The notes beneath the pieces are model-generated. The model did not search any database. It was not told the DNA's origin and was given only the letters and a program-made list of their open reading frames with translations. Below are positions 36,018 to 45,077 of a stretch of DNA of 64,000 nucleotides, piece after piece. Source of the stretch: Pseudomonas viridiflava (GTDB lineage: Bacteria; Pseudomonadota; Gammaproteobacteria; Pseudomonadales; Pseudomonadaceae). The stretch spans positions 62,001-126,000 of the forward strand of contig NZ_UTBZ01000070.1 of assembly GCF_900580865.1 (NCBI RefSeq), given 5' to 3'. A program made the translations under genes and the position numbers. How positions within the stretch are numbered: the first letter of the stretch is position 1; the number at the start of each line of letters is the position of its first letter.

Positions 36018-38546
36018 ATGACGCAAGTCACGGTGAAACAACTGGCCGATGAGGTCAAAACACCGGTAGAGCGCCTGTTGCAGCAGATGCGTGAGGCAGG
36101 TCTGCCGCACACCGCCGCCGAAGAAAATGTGACTGACAGTGAGAAGCAGTCCCTGCTGACTCACTTGAAAAGCAGCCACAAGGCGAAAGTGGAAGAACCA
36201 CGCAAGATCACGCTGCAGCGTAAAACCACCAGCACCCTGCGTGTGGCTGGTAGCAAAAGCATCAGCGTAGAAGTTCGCAAAAAGAAAGTTTTCGTACAGC
36301 GTAGCCCGGAAGAAATCGAAGCCGAACGCAAGCGTGAACTGGATGAGCGCCGCGCAGTAGAAAATGCTGCTCGTCAGAAGGCTGAAGAAGAAGCCAAGCA
36401 GCGCGCCGAAGAAGAAGCGCGTCGCCAGCCAGCTGCTGCGCAGACCGCTACCAGCGACGCCGTTGCGGCGCCGGCTGCAGCTGCCGAACCTGTTCGCGAA
36501 AGCGCGCCGGTGGCTGCTGCTCCAGCACCGTCTGCTGAAGTTCGCAACAAGCAGAACGAACAGCGCCGTCCGGACAAACCACGTGCCGACGACAACAATC
36601 GTCGCAGCGGTGGTGGTGATGGCGAGCGCAAAAACGCTCCGCATCGCGCCTCGGTCAAAGAAAAAGCGCCAGCTCCACGTGTGGCGCCACGCACTACCGA
36701 CGAAGAAAGCGATGGCTTCCGTCGCGGTGGTCGCGGCAAGGCCAAGCTGAAGAAGCGTAACGCTCACGGTTTCCAGAGCCCAACCGGCCCTGTCGTGCGT
36801 GATGTGCAGATCGGCGAGACCATCACTGTTGGCGATCTCGCCAATCAGATGTCGGTCAAGGCTGCTGAAATCATCAAGTTCATGTTCAAACTGGGTACTC
36901 CAGCGACCATCAACCAGGTGCTTGATCAGGAAACTGCTCAACTGGTAGCCGAAGAACTGGGCCACAAAGTGACCCTGGTCAGCGACACCGCCCTGGAAGA
37001 TTCCCTGGCCGAGTCCCTGAAGTTTGAAGGTGAGTCGTTCTCCCGTGCACCAGTCGTGACCGTAATGGGCCACGTTGACCACGGTAAAACATCCCTGCTC
37101 GACTACATCCGTCGTGCCAAGGTAGCTGCTGGCGAAGCCGGTGGTATCACCCAGCACATCGGTGCATACCACGTTGAAACCGAACGCGGCATGGTCACCT
37201 TCCTCGACACCCCGGGTCACGCCGCGTTTACCGCAATGCGTGCTCGTGGTGCCAAGGCGACCGACATCGTGATTCTGGTGGTTGCAGCGGACGACGGCGT
37301 GATGCCGCAGACCATTGAAGCTGTTCAGCACGCTGTAGCGGCTGGCGTTCCACTGGTTGTGGCAGTGAACAAAATCGACAAGCCGGGCGCCGATCTCGAT
37401 CGCATCCGCAGCGAACTGTCGGTTCACGGCGTGACTTCCGAAGAGTGGGGCGGTGATACGCCGTTCGTACCGGTCTCGGCGAAAGTCGGTACTGGCGTGG
37501 ACGAGCTGCTTGAAGCCGTTCTGCTGCAAGCTGAAGTTCTCGAACTGAAAGCAACTCCATCGGCTCCTGGCCGCGGTGTTGTGGTTGAATCGCGTCTCGA
37601 CAAAGGTCGTGGCCCGGTGGCAACCGTTCTGGTTCAAGACGGTACCCTGCGCCAAGGCGACATGGTTCTGGTCGGTTCGAACTATGGCCGCGTGCGTGCC
37701 ATGCTCGACGAGAACGGCAAGCCAATCAAGGAAGCCGGTCCTTCCATCCCTGTCGAGATCCTCGGCCTGGACGGTACCCCGGACGCTGGCGACGAAATGA
37801 GCGTGGTTGCTGACGAGAAGAAAGCCCGTGAAGTGGCTCTGTTCCGTCAAGGCAAATTCCGCGAAGTCAAACTGGCTCGCGCTCACGCCGGCAAGCTGGA
37901 AAACATCTTCGAAAACATGGGTCAGGCTGAGAAGAAGACGCTCAACATCGTCCTCAAATCCGACGTCCGTGGTTCGCTGGAAGCGTTGAACGGTGCCTTG
38001 AATGGCCTGGGCAACGACGAAGTACAAGTGCGCGTAGTGGGTGGCGGTGTCGGTGGTATCACCGAGTCCGACGCTAACCTGGCACTGGCTTCCAACGCTG
38101 TACTGTTCGGCTTCAACGTGCGTGCCGATGCTGGCGCACGGAAGATCGTCGAGCAGGAAGGTCTGGACATGCGTTACTACAACGTGATCTACGACATCAT
38201 CGAAGACGTCAAGAAAGCCCTGACCGGCATGCTCGGCAGCGATGTTCGCGAGAACATCCTGGGTGTGGCCGAAGTGCGCGACGTGTTCCGTTCGCCGAAG
38301 TTTGGCGCGATCGCAGGCTGCATGGTGATCGAAGGTGTTGTGCACCGTAACCGTCCGATCCGCGTACTGCGTGAAGACATCGTTATCTTCGAAGGCGAGC
38401 TGGAATCCCTGCGCCGCTTCAAGGATGACGCTTCCGAAGTACGTGCCGGCATGGAATGCGGTATCGGCGTGAAGAGCTACAACGACGTCAAAGTCGGCGA
38501 CAAGATCGAAGTCTTCGAGAAGGTTCAGGTTGCTCGCAGCCTCTAA
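36018..38546 (+). CDS. infB: Translation initiation factor IF-2
   Basis: The 842-residue protein has an N-terminal IF2-N domain, a long charged Ala/Glu/Arg-rich linker (about 95-240), a second IF2-N domain, a G domain with '[16 protein letters not shown]' near residue 350, 'DTPGHAAF' and 'NKID', then domains II-III and the C-terminal initiator-tRNA-binding domain. It places fMet-tRNA on the 30S subunit. GGAGAG precedes the ATG. The linker is the low-complexity part. Confidence 0.97.
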   Translation: MTQVTVKQLADEVKTPVERLLQQMREAGLPHTAAEENVTDSEKQSLLTHLKSSHKAKVEEPRKITLQRKTTSTLRVAGSKSISVEVRKKKVFVQRSPEEIEAERKRELDERRAVENAARQKAEEEAKQRAEEEARRQPAAAQTATSDAVAAPAAAAEPVRESAPVAAAPAPSAEVRNKQNEQRRPDKPRADDNNRRSGGGDGERKNAPHRASVKEKAPAPRVAPRTTDEESDGFRRGGRGKAKLKKRNAHGFQSPTGPVVRDVQIGETITVGDLANQMSVKAAEIIKFMFKLGTPATINQVLDQETAQLVAEELGHKVTLVSDTALEDSLAESLKFEGESFSRAPVVTVMGHVDHGKTSLLDYIRRAKVAAGEAGGITQHIGAYHVETERGMVTFLDTPGHAAFTAMRARGAKATDIVILVVAADDGVMPQTIEAVQHAVAAGVPLVVAVNKIDKPGADLDRIRSELSVHGVTSEEWGGDTPFVPVSAKVGTGVDELLEAVLLQAEVLELKATPSAPGRGVVVESRLDKGRGPVATVLVQDGTLRQGDMVLVGSNYGRVRAMLDENGKPIKEAGPSIPVEILGLDGTPDAGDEMSVVADEKKAREVALFRQGKFREVKLARAHAGKLENIFENMGQAEKKTLNIVLKSDVRGSLEALNGALNGLGNDEVQVRVVGGGVGGITESDANLALASNAVLFGFNVRADAGARKIVEQEGLDMRYYNVIYDIIEDVKKALTGMLGSDVRENILGVAEVRDVFRSPKFGAIAGCMVIEGVVHRNRPIRVLREDIVIFEGELESLRRFKDDASEVRAGMECGIGVKSYNDVKVGDKIEVFEKVQVARSL

Positions 38547-38618
38547 CTCGCGCACTTCAGGAGCCGTGATGGGCTGCCGTACTCAACAGTGCGGCGCATC
38601 ACCCGGACTCTAAACGCA

Positions 38619-38652
38619 ACGCCCGGTCTGGCTTTTGTCAGGCCGGGCGTTT
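38619..38652 (+). terminator. Hairpin between infB and rbfA
   Basis: ACGCCCGG...CCGGGCGT with an inner CTG/CAG pair around GCTTTTGT; the T-run is short (TTT), so partial termination or processing is likely. Confidence 0.6.
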
Positions 38653-38705
38653 GCCGCTTTCAGACCTTGCGGGTTTCACCGCAGGGCAGTAACAGGTAAC
38701 AAATC

Positions 38706-39107
38706 ATGGCAAAAGAATACAGCCGTACCCAACGTATCGGCGATCAGATGCAGCGCGAGCTGGCCCAGCTGATCCGTCGTGAAGTCAAAGATCCACGTGT
38801 GGGTCTGGTCACCATTACCGCAGTGGAAGTCAGCCGTGACGTCGGTCACGCGAAGATTTTCATCACCGTGATGGGGCAGGACAACGCCGAAGACATCGCG
38901 CAAAGCATCAAGGTGCTCAACGCCGCCGCAGGTTTCCTGCGTATGCAACTGGCCCGTGAAATGAAGCTGCGCAGCGTGCCGCAATTGCATTTCCACTACG
39001 ACGAATCCGTTGTACGTGGTGCGCACTTGTCGGCCCTGATCGAGCGTGCGGTGGCTGAAGACAATCAGCATCCGGTCGCTGCTGAACCTGAAGACACCAA
39101 GGAGTAA
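38706..39107 (+). CDS. rbfA: Ribosome-binding factor A
   Basis: The 133-residue protein is the KH-like RbfA fold ('[20 protein letters not shown]', '[20 protein letters not shown]') with an acidic C-terminal tail. It binds immature 30S subunits near helix 1 of 16S rRNA. It follows infB by 159 bp holding a hairpin and precedes truB by 4 bp. Confidence 0.96.
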   Translation: MAKEYSRTQRIGDQMQRELAQLIRREVKDPRVGLVTITAVEVSRDVGHAKIFITVMGQDNAEDIAQSIKVLNAAAGFLRMQLAREMKLRSVPQLHFHYDESVVRGAHLSALIERAVAEDNQHPVAAEPEDTKE

Positions 39108-39111
39108 CTCG

Positions 39112-40029
39112 GTGGCTCAGGTAAAACGTATCCGTCGTAACGTCAGCGGCATCATCCTGCTCGACAAACCGTTGGGGTTCACCTCCAACGCCGCGTTGCA
39201 GAAGGTTCGCTGGTTGCTGAATGCCGAGAAGGCCGGGCACACCGGTAGCCTAGACCCGCTGGCTACCGGCGTCTTGCCGCTGTGCTTCGGTGAGGCCACC
39301 AAGTTCTCGCAATACCTGCTCGATTCCGACAAGGGTTATGAAACCCTGGCGCAACTGGGCAAGACCACCACCACGGCAGACGCCGAAGGTGAGGTTTTGC
39401 AGGAACGCCCGGTGACCGTTGGTCGCGCCGATGTCGAAGCGGCATTGCCTGAATTTCGCGGGCAAATCAGTCAGATACCGCCGATGTACTCGGCGCTCAA
39501 GCGTGATGGCCAGCCGCTGTACAAGCTGGCTCGCGCAGGGGAAGTAGTGGAGCGCGAACCGCGTTCTGTTACTATTGCGCGCTTGGAATTGCTGGCCTTC
39601 GAGGGCGATACTGCGCGTCTTGCGGTGGACTGCAGCAAGGGCACCTATATCCGTACCCTGGTGGAGGATATCGGTGAGCAACTCGGTTGTGGTGCGTACG
39701 TCGCAGAACTGCGTCGTACCCAGGCCGGGCCTTTCACCCTGGCGCAGACGGTTACCCTCGAAGAGCTGGAAGCGGTACATGCCGAAGGCGGCAATGAAGC
39801 GGTTGATCGCTTCCTGATGCCATCGGACAGCGGCCTGCTGGACTGGCCGTTGTTGCACTTCTCGGAAGCGAGCGCGTTCTACTGGCTCAACGGCCAGCCG
39901 GTACGTGCCCCGGATGCTCCGAAGTTCGGCATGGTGCGGGTACAGGATCACAATGGTCGCTTCATCGGTATCGGTGAAGTGAGCGAAGACGGGCGCATCG
40001 CGCCACGTCGATTGATTCGGTCAGAATGA
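39112..40029 (+). CDS. truB: tRNA pseudouridine-55 synthase
   Basis: The 305-residue protein begins with GTG ([13 protein letters not shown]) with AAGGAG eight to thirteen bases upstream, overlapping the rbfA stop. It has the TruB motif '[12 protein letters not shown]' with catalytic Asp48, '[13 protein letters not shown]' and a C-terminal PUA-like domain (about 250-305). It makes pseudouridine 55 in the T loop of tRNAs. Confidence 0.97.
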   Translation: MAQVKRIRRNVSGIILLDKPLGFTSNAALQKVRWLLNAEKAGHTGSLDPLATGVLPLCFGEATKFSQYLLDSDKGYETLAQLGKTTTTADAEGEVLQERPVTVGRADVEAALPEFRGQISQIPPMYSALKRDGQPLYKLARAGEVVEREPRSVTIARLELLAFEGDTARLAVDCSKGTYIRTLVEDIGEQLGCGAYVAELRRTQAGPFTLAQTVTLEELEAVHAEGGNEAVDRFLMPSDSGLLDWPLLHFSEASAFYWLNGQPVRAPDAPKFGMVRVQDHNGRFIGIGEVSEDGRIAPRRLIRSE

Positions 40030-40104
40030 CCGGAACCGGCCTGTGTAACAGCAGGTCGGCGAGTGTGGCTGTTAACAGGCACGGTCACGACTCATTTATA
40101 GATA

Positions 40105-40148
40105 CAGGGATTTGTCCCTGGCCTGTTGAAGCTGTTTCCCTGAAACAG
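40105..40148 (+). promoter_or_regulatory. Two small hairpins upstream of rpsO
   Basis: CAGGGA-TTTG-TCCCTG at 40105-40120 and CTGTTTC-CCT-GAAACAG at 40132-40148, 24 bp before the rpsO start. They sit where S15 feedback structures or RNase sites occur in related genomes; the role is inferred from position only. Confidence 0.4.
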
Positions 40149-40171
40149 TTTCCTGATAAAAGGATTGCCTC

Positions 40172-40441
40172 ATGGCTCTCGACGTTCAAGAAAAAGCTCA
40201 AATCGTTGCTGACTACCAGCAAGCTGTTGGTGACACTGGTTCGCCAGAAGTGCAAGTTGCACTGCTGACCCACAACATCAACAAACTGCAAGGTCACTTC
40301 AAGGCCAACGGTAAAGATCACCACTCCCGTCGTGGTCTGATCCGCATGGTAAACCAGCGTCGCAAGCTGCTGGACTACCTGAAAGGCAAGGACGTGAGCC
40401 GTTACAGCGCTCTGATCGCTCGCCTGGGTCTGCGTCGCTAA
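40172..40441 (+). CDS. rpsO: Ribosomal protein S15
   Basis: The 89-residue protein matches S15 over its full length ('[20 protein letters not shown]', '[20 protein letters not shown]'). It binds the central domain of 16S rRNA and nucleates 30S assembly. AAAAGGAT precedes the ATG. It is followed by pnp, the conserved pair. Confidence 0.99.
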   Translation: MALDVQEKAQIVADYQQAVGDTGSPEVQVALLTHNINKLQGHFKANGKDHHSRRGLIRMVNQRRKLLDYLKGKDVSRYSALIARLGLRR

Positions 40442-40480
40442 TCAGCGATTGCGCTATGAGGTTGGTGGTCTGTCGGACGT

Positions 40481-40496
40481 CAGCGGTTTACCGCTG
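40481..40496 (+). repeat. Hairpin in the rpsO-pnp spacer
   Basis: CAGCGG-TTTA-CCGCTG, 40 bp after rpsO. The 193-bp spacer otherwise shows no gene. In E. coli the equivalent leader is an RNase III/PNPase autoregulatory region. Confidence 0.45.
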
Positions 40497-40634
40497 GCGC
40501 CTTGCAGGCTCCCAGCCTCAAGTTTTATCTGGATACACGTTTTACCCTGGACAGGCGTTGGGCCGATTCCCGACATTGCCCAAGAATTCGCAAGAAACCG
40601 TTTCCCCCAAGAGCCACAAAGAAGGTAGGACACC

Positions 40635-42740
40635 GTGAACCCGGTAATCAAAAAATTCCAGTTCGGTCAATCGACCGTTACCCTCGAGACTGGCCGTATC
40701 GCCCGTCAGGCCTCCGGCGCAGTATTGGTCACCGTTGACGATGACGTCAGCGTATTGGTGACTGTAGTCGGTGCAAAACAAGCCGATCCGGGCAAGGGCT
40801 TTTTCCCTCTGTCCGTTCACTACCAGGAAAAGACTTACGCTGCCGGTAAGATCCCTGGCGGTTTCTTCAAGCGTGAAGGCCGTCCTTCCGAGAAAGAAAC
40901 CCTGACTTCCCGACTGATCGACCGTCCGATCCGTCCGCTGTTCCCGGAAGGTTTCATGAACGAAGTGCAGGTTGTCTGCACCGTCGTTTCCACCAGCAAG
41001 AAGACCGATCCGGACATCGCTGCGATGATCGGTACCTCGGCTGCCCTGGCCATCTCGGGCATTCCGTTCGACGGCCCGATCGGCGCCGCTCGCGTTGCCT
41101 TCCACGAAAGCACCGGCTACCTGCTGAACCCGACTTACGAGCAGCAAGCTGCTTCGAGCCTGGACATGGTCGTTGCCGGTACTTCCGACGCCGTACTGAT
41201 GGTTGAATCGGAAGCCAAAGAGCTGACCGAAGACCAGATGCTGGGCGCGGTACTGTTTGCTCACGACGAGTTCCAGGTTGTGATCAACGCCGTTAAAGAA
41301 CTGGCCGCTGAAGCTGCCAAGCCGACCTGGACCTGGGCTCCGGCGCCAGAAGCCACCGAACTGCTGGGCGCTATCCGTGCCGAGTTCGGCGAAGCGATCT
41401 CCCAGGCTTACACCATCACCGTCAAGGCCGACCGTTATGCGCGTCTGGGCGAGCTGAAGGATCAAGTCGTTGCCAAGCTGTCCGGTGAAGAAGGCCAGCC
41501 TTCGTCCAGCGAAGTCAAAGCCGCTTTCGGCGAAATCGAATACCGCACCGTTCGCGAAAACATCGTAAACGGCAAGCCACGTATCGACGGTCGCGACACC
41601 AAAACCGTACGTCCGCTGAACATCGAAGTCGGCGTTCTGCCGAAGACTCACGGTTCGGCCCTGTTCACCCGTGGTGAAACCCAGGCTCTGGTAGTCGCGA
41701 CTCTGGGCACCGCCCGTGACGCACAGCTGCTGGACACCCTGGAAGGCGAGAAAAAAGACCCGTTCATGCTGCACTACAACTTCCCTCCGTTCTCGGTGGG
41801 CGAGTGTGGTCGCATGGGTGGTGCTGGTCGTCGTGAAATCGGTCACGGCCGTCTGGCCCGTCGTTCGGTTTCGGCCATGCTGCCAGCCGCTGACGTGTTC
41901 CCGTACACCATCCGTGTGGTTTCGGAAATCACCGAATCCAACGGTTCGAGCTCGATGGCTTCCGTTTGCGGCGCTTCCCTGGCCCTGATGGACGCTGGTG
42001 TGCCGATGAAGGCGCCAGTTGCCGGTATCGCCATGGGTCTGGTTAAGGAAGGCGAGAAGTTCGCCGTCCTGACCGACATCCTCGGTGACGAAGACCACTT
42101 GGGCGACATGGACTTCAAAGTAGCCGGTACCGCCAAAGGTGTTACCGCGCTGCAGATGGACATCAAGATCAAAGGCATCACCGAAGAGATCATGGAAATC
42201 GCTCTGGGCCAAGCCCTGGAAGCGCGCCTGAACATCCTCGGTCAGATGAACCAGATCATCGGCCAGTCGCGTACCGAACTGTCGGCCAACGCTCCGACCA
42301 TGATCGCGATGAAGATCGACACCGACAAGATCCGTGACGTTATCGGTAAAGGTGGCGCGACCATCCGTGCGATCTGCGAAGAAACCAAGGCTTCGATCGA
42401 CATCGAAGACGACGGTTCGATCAAGATCTTCGGCGAAACCAAGGAAGCCGCTGAAGCTGCACGTCAGCGCGTTCTGGGCATCACCGCTGAAGCCGAGATC
42501 GGCAAGATCTACGTCGGCAAGGTTGAGCGCATCGTCGACTTCGGCGCATTCGTCAACATCCTGCCAGGCAAGGACGGTCTGGTTCACATCTCGATGCTGA
42601 GCGACGCTCGCGTAGAGAAAGTGACCGACATCCTGAAAGAAGGCCAGGAAGTTGAAGTACTGGTACTGGACGTGGACAACCGCGGCCGTATCAAGCTGTC
42701 CATCAAAGACGTGGCAGCTGCCAAGGCTTCGGGCGTTTAA
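40635..42740 (+). CDS. pnp: Polynucleotide phosphorylase
   Basis: The 701-residue protein begins with GTG ([19 protein letters not shown]), preceded by GAAGGTAGGACACC. It has two RNase PH domains linked by a helical domain, then KH ('[20 protein letters not shown]') and S1 ('[19 protein letters not shown]') domains. It degrades RNA 3' to 5' using phosphate and is part of the degradosome. It ends the long RNA-metabolism cluster, followed by a strong terminator. Confidence 0.98.
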   Translation: MNPVIKKFQFGQSTVTLETGRIARQASGAVLVTVDDDVSVLVTVVGAKQADPGKGFFPLSVHYQEKTYAAGKIPGGFFKREGRPSEKETLTSRLIDRPIRPLFPEGFMNEVQVVCTVVSTSKKTDPDIAAMIGTSAALAISGIPFDGPIGAARVAFHESTGYLLNPTYEQQAASSLDMVVAGTSDAVLMVESEAKELTEDQMLGAVLFAHDEFQVVINAVKELAAEAAKPTWTWAPAPEATELLGAIRAEFGEAISQAYTITVKADRYARLGELKDQVVAKLSGEEGQPSSSEVKAAFGEIEYRTVRENIVNGKPRIDGRDTKTVRPLNIEVGVLPKTHGSALFTRGETQALVVATLGTARDAQLLDTLEGEKKDPFMLHYNFPPFSVGECGRMGGAGRREIGHGRLARRSVSAMLPAADVFPYTIRVVSEITESNGSSSMASVCGASLALMDAGVPMKAPVAGIAMGLVKEGEKFAVLTDILGDEDHLGDMDFKVAGTAKGVTALQMDIKIKGITEEIMEIALGQALEARLNILGQMNQIIGQSRTELSANAPTMIAMKIDTDKIRDVIGKGGATIRAICEETKASIDIEDDGSIKIFGETKEAAEAARQRVLGITAEAEIGKIYVGKVERIVDFGAFVNILPGKDGLVHISMLSDARVEKVTDILKEGQEVEVLVLDVDNRGRIKLSIKDVAAAKASGV

Positions 42741-42767
42741 TCACCCCCAGGCTTTAGCGCAATAAAA

Positions 42768-42803
42768 ATGCCCCGCCGTGAAAACGGCGGGGCATTTTTT
42801 TTT
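42768..42803 (+). terminator. Strong terminator after pnp
   Basis: ATGCCCCGCCGT and ACGGCGGGGCAT, a perfect 12-bp stem with a GAAA tetraloop, followed by about nine T. Confidence 0.95.
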
Positions 42804-42869
42804 CTGTGAAATACCCGGACAATCTGTGAAGTTGCCGGACTTCAAGACCGGTGCTAGGTTTAGCCCACC

Positions 42870-42945
42870 GCCCGTGTAGCTCAGCCGGTAGAGCAGCGCA
42901 CTCGTAACGCGAAGGTCGCAGGTTCGATTCCTGTCTCGGGCACCA
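42870..42945 (+). tRNA. tRNA-Thr (anticodon CGT)
   Basis: 76-nt tRNA from GCCCGTG to CGGGCACCA with T arm GCAGG-TTCGATT-CCTGT and anticodon loop CTCGTAA (CGT). The anticodon stem GCGCA/CGCGA has an A-C pair next to the loop and a G-A pair at its base, of which the latter also occurs in E. coli thrW. The 3' end is the attachment site of the element that follows. Confidence 0.95.
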
Positions 42946-42946
42946 C
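42923..42946 (+). repeat. attL: 24-bp direct repeat in the tRNA-Thr 3' end
   Basis: The 24 bp from TTCGATTCC to GGGCACCAC is repeated exactly at 47300-47323. It covers the T loop, T stem, acceptor strand and CCA of the tRNA, a standard tyrosine-recombinase attachment site. Confidence 0.93.
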
Positions 42947-43045
42947 ATCTACTTTCGCCGATGTTCGGCGGCTTTCACACCCTCCCAAAACAGGCCGCAT
43001 AGCGCGGTCTTTATCTTTCGCGGTCTTTGGCTGCGCCGCGCATTT

Positions 43046-43096
43046 TTAGTACATCATTCTGCACTCTCCCGTTCGAGTGACTTGGTGGTGTACTAA
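43046..43096. repeat. Left arm-type sites TTAGTACA
   Basis: TTAGTACA at 43046-43053 and its exact inverse TGTACTAA at 43089-43096, the latter touching the integrase start codon. The same octamer recurs at the other end of the element (47236-47243). Confidence 0.6.
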
Positions 43097-43540
43097 TGCC
43101 CCTCACTAGTACCGCTGTTTGACAGGCCAAGCCGGCCGACAAAGACTTCATCCTCACGGATGGCATCGGACTATCGCTGAACTCGGCGCGCAAGGGCCGG
43201 GCATGAAGAGGTGCGCAAGGTGCATCAGTTGACCGGCTGCTACAAGCTGCTGATCGGCGGCCGGAACGAGCCAACCAAGCCTATCAGCGGCAACACGGTC
43301 AACAATGCATTGAGGCGCATGGGGTATGAAGACCAACTGACCGGGCACGGGATCCGTGCCACGATTTCAACGGCCTTGAACGAGATGGGTTACAACGAGG
43401 ATTAGATCGAGGCGCAGCTCTCGCATGCGAGTTCAAGCAAGGTCAGGAAGATCTACAACCACACGGAGTAAGTGGAGCAGCGGCGGCGAATGGTGCAGGA
43501 CTGGGCTGATTACTTGGATGCGTTGGAGGCCAAAGCCTGA
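43096..43540 (+). pseudogene. P4-type integrase, inactivated by nonsense codons and internal deletion
   Basis: From ATG 43096 the frame reads MPLTSTAV, a TGA at 43120-43122 where the family has Arg (CGA), then QAKPADKDFILTDGIGLSL, the typical P4-integrase N-terminus. After about 35 codons the central portion is missing and the frame shifts. From about 43205 to 43540 the C-terminal catalytic part follows ('GHGIRATISTALNEMGYNED', 'IEAQLSHASSSKVRKIYNHT', 'VEQRRRMVQDWADYLDALEA') with TAG at 43403-43405, where Trp is expected, and TAA at 43469-43471, where Tyr is expected. Roughly 120 of about 400 codons remain, so it cannot make an active recombinase. Confidence 0.9.
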
Positions 43541-44100
43541 TCCTTTGCGCCACGGGCTGCGGCGACGCACTGAATCCGCTGACTCGGCAGGAAAAGCCCA
43601 GATTACATGATCGAAGCCATTGCCAAGGTAAGCCAGGCCGCATCGCCGATCGGCATCATCTCCCACATCAGCCGGAGTATCACCGGCAGCGATTACTACC
43701 TTGACCTGCAGTTACACATGGATCTGCGCCTAATTGCTTCGTTGTCGAACGGCAACCTATTCTTTGGCAGACCGCTTGCCGCCCTTCCTGCCTGGCTTGC
43801 CACGTTCGGCACTGCAAGTCCGGCAGCAAGGTGCTGACCCTCACGCATGGCGCCACAGAGCAGAACCCATTGGTCTGTCATTCCGGCGATGGCGTAACTC
43901 TCCAGGGGCAGCCAGTGGCGTGCTATATAACTCAGCCTAGCAAGGCCACTATGCTGATGGGTTTTGGCACCGGCACCCAACCCCACAAATGCGGCAATGG
44001 TCGTGGGCATCGACAGGAAGCTAGTGTCACATGGTGCCCTGGGTCTGCTGCCTGGGTTCGCCTTTGAGTTCGGTGGGACCATTGCACCAGTCAACTGACG
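43541..44100. other. Degenerate stretch inside the tRNA-Thr element, no supported gene
   Basis: About 560 bp with only short, conflicting open frames on both strands. Fragments with protein-like composition are a 76-codon plus-strand frame at 43607-43837 and a plus-strand stretch of about 45 codons ending at TGA 44096-44098 ('VVGIDRKLVSHGALGLLPGF'), with no good start or ribosome site. They look like eroded remains of element genes; I cannot assign a family. Confidence 0.5.
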
Positions 44101-44103
44101 ATT

Positions 44104-44135
44104 GGCGGTGCTGGCGTTTTACAGTCAGCACCGCC
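44104..44135 (+). repeat. Hairpin overlapping the oxygenase promoter
   Basis: GGCGGTGCTG and CAGCACCGCC, a perfect 10-bp stem around a 12-nt loop. The -35 hexamer of the promoter at 44118-44146 lies in its loop. It could be an operator or the remains of a terminator of upstream genes. Confidence 0.6.
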
Positions 44136-44146
44136 ATGGCTACAAT
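44118..44146 (+). promoter_or_regulatory. Sigma-70-type promoter of the cargo genes
   Basis: TTTACA (44118-44123), 17-bp spacer, TACAAT (44141-44146); five of six matches in each hexamer and optimal spacing. It would start transcription near 44153, about 27 nt before the oxygenase ATG. Confidence 0.65.
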
Positions 44147-44179
44147 TGCCGACCTTTGCAATGTATGGAACGGCGAGAG

Positions 44180-44995
44180 ATGGACAATCTAGTTAAACAG
44201 CATGCCTACAAGGCTATTCAAGATGCCAAGCTTGTATTGAAGCCGTTTCCGTACATTTACGTCAGCAAGGTTTTGCCGGATAACTTTTATTCTGAGCTGC
44301 TGGCAAAACTTCCGCCTGACGATGATTACGATATTTATCCCGCACCCTACGAGCAGCGGCATTACATCCAGCTTTCCCCAAGCAGAACTGCAAAGCTGAG
44401 CGAAGCTGTTTCGTTGTTTTGGAAAGAGTTCGAAGCGTGGATTCATTCCCAAGAATTTCTTGAGGTTCTCGTTAATAAGTTCGGAAAGCGCCTACAGGTA
44501 AACTATAAGTACCGGGAAAGAGACCTGATTAAGAACTCTGTGTCCGATGAGTGCGTGCGCGTTAGCCCTCGATCACTACTTGTTCGGGATTATCAAAACT
44601 TTGCTCTTGGCCCACACACAGACAGTGAAAGTAAGTTTATTGTCGGTGCCTTCTATTTTCCAAGAGATGAGTCATTGCGAAACTTTGGCACAAGCATTTA
44701 CACGCCGAAGAATCCGGCGCTTACGTCCTGGCCTTCGCCTCATATGAAGCACGAAGACTTCGACCTAGTGAAGACGTTCGAGAACCGTCCGAACTCGATG
44801 CTTGTATTTATGAAGACTGATCACTCCTGGCACGGCGTTGAGCGCAAGCAGCACTCTAATGTTGGGCGTGACGTGCTGTTCTGGATTCCACAGATCGGCG
44901 CGGCCGCCGGCGCCGAGATACCTCTGTCACTGCCGAAAAAGCGGTTTACCAAGCCATCCTTCCTAGACCGTCTAACCATTAAAATCGGTATTTGA
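44180..44995 (+). CDS. Putative 2-oxoglutarate/Fe(II)-dependent oxygenase (cargo of tRNA-Thr element)
   Basis: The 271-residue protein has the facial-triad pattern of 2OG-Fe(II) dioxygenases: HxD at His146/Asp148 ('LGPHTDSESKFIVGAFYF'), a distal His218 in 'HSWHGVERK', and Arg230 in 'GRDVLFWIP' placed 12 residues later to bind 2-oxoglutarate. The N-terminal 'PFPYIYVSKVLPDNFYSELL' resembles the entry strand of prolyl-4-hydroxylase-like enzymes found in sugar and glycan clusters. No signal peptide, so it is cytosolic. The ATG at 44180 is preferred; one at 44165 is in frame but has no ribosome site. It lies 82 bp before an acyltransferase gene, and both lack the host's usual GC-rich codons. The substrate is unknown; a nucleotide- or lipid-linked sugar is my guess from context. 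Confidence 0.72.
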   Translation: MDNLVKQHAYKAIQDAKLVLKPFPYIYVSKVLPDNFYSELLAKLPPDDDYDIYPAPYEQRHYIQLSPSRTAKLSEAVSLFWKEFEAWIHSQEFLEVLVNKFGKRLQVNYKYRERDLIKNSVSDECVRVSPRSLLVRDYQNFALGPHTDSESKFIVGAFYFPRDESLRNFGTSIYTPKNPALTSWPSPHMKHEDFDLVKTFENRPNSMLVFMKTDHSWHGVERKQHSNVGRDVLFWIPQIGAAAGAEIPLSLPKKRFTKPSFLDRLTIKIGI

Positions 44996-45002
44996 TAATT
45001 CT

Positions 45003-45017
45003 GCACTCTGAGAGTGC
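45003..45017 (+). repeat. Small hairpin between oxygenase and acyltransferase genes
   Basis: GCACTC-TGA-GAGTGC, eight bases after the oxygenase stop; no T-run. The 82-bp gap is otherwise AT-rich. Confidence 0.45.
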
Positions 45018-45077
45018 GGCATCAGCATCATCTAAGGTCGATGATTTAATTGAATTTTATTGTTGTGAGCGACCAGC

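Noticed and set aside
34344..38555. 544- and 854-codon minus-strand frames opposite nusA and infB
   Set aside because: Shadow frames caused by codon bias of two highly expressed genes.
40542..42587. 681-codon minus-strand frame opposite pnp
   Set aside because: Shadow of pnp.
43696..44094. 132-codon minus-strand frame in the degenerate part of the tRNA-Thr element
   Set aside because: No ribosome site, no recognisable family, and it competes with plus-strand fragments; not supported as a gene.
43056..45009. 12-bp repeat ATTCTGCACTCT at 43056-43067 and 44998-45009
   Set aside because: A 12-mer pair in 4.4 kb is expected about once by chance; no link to element ends or to the arm octamers.
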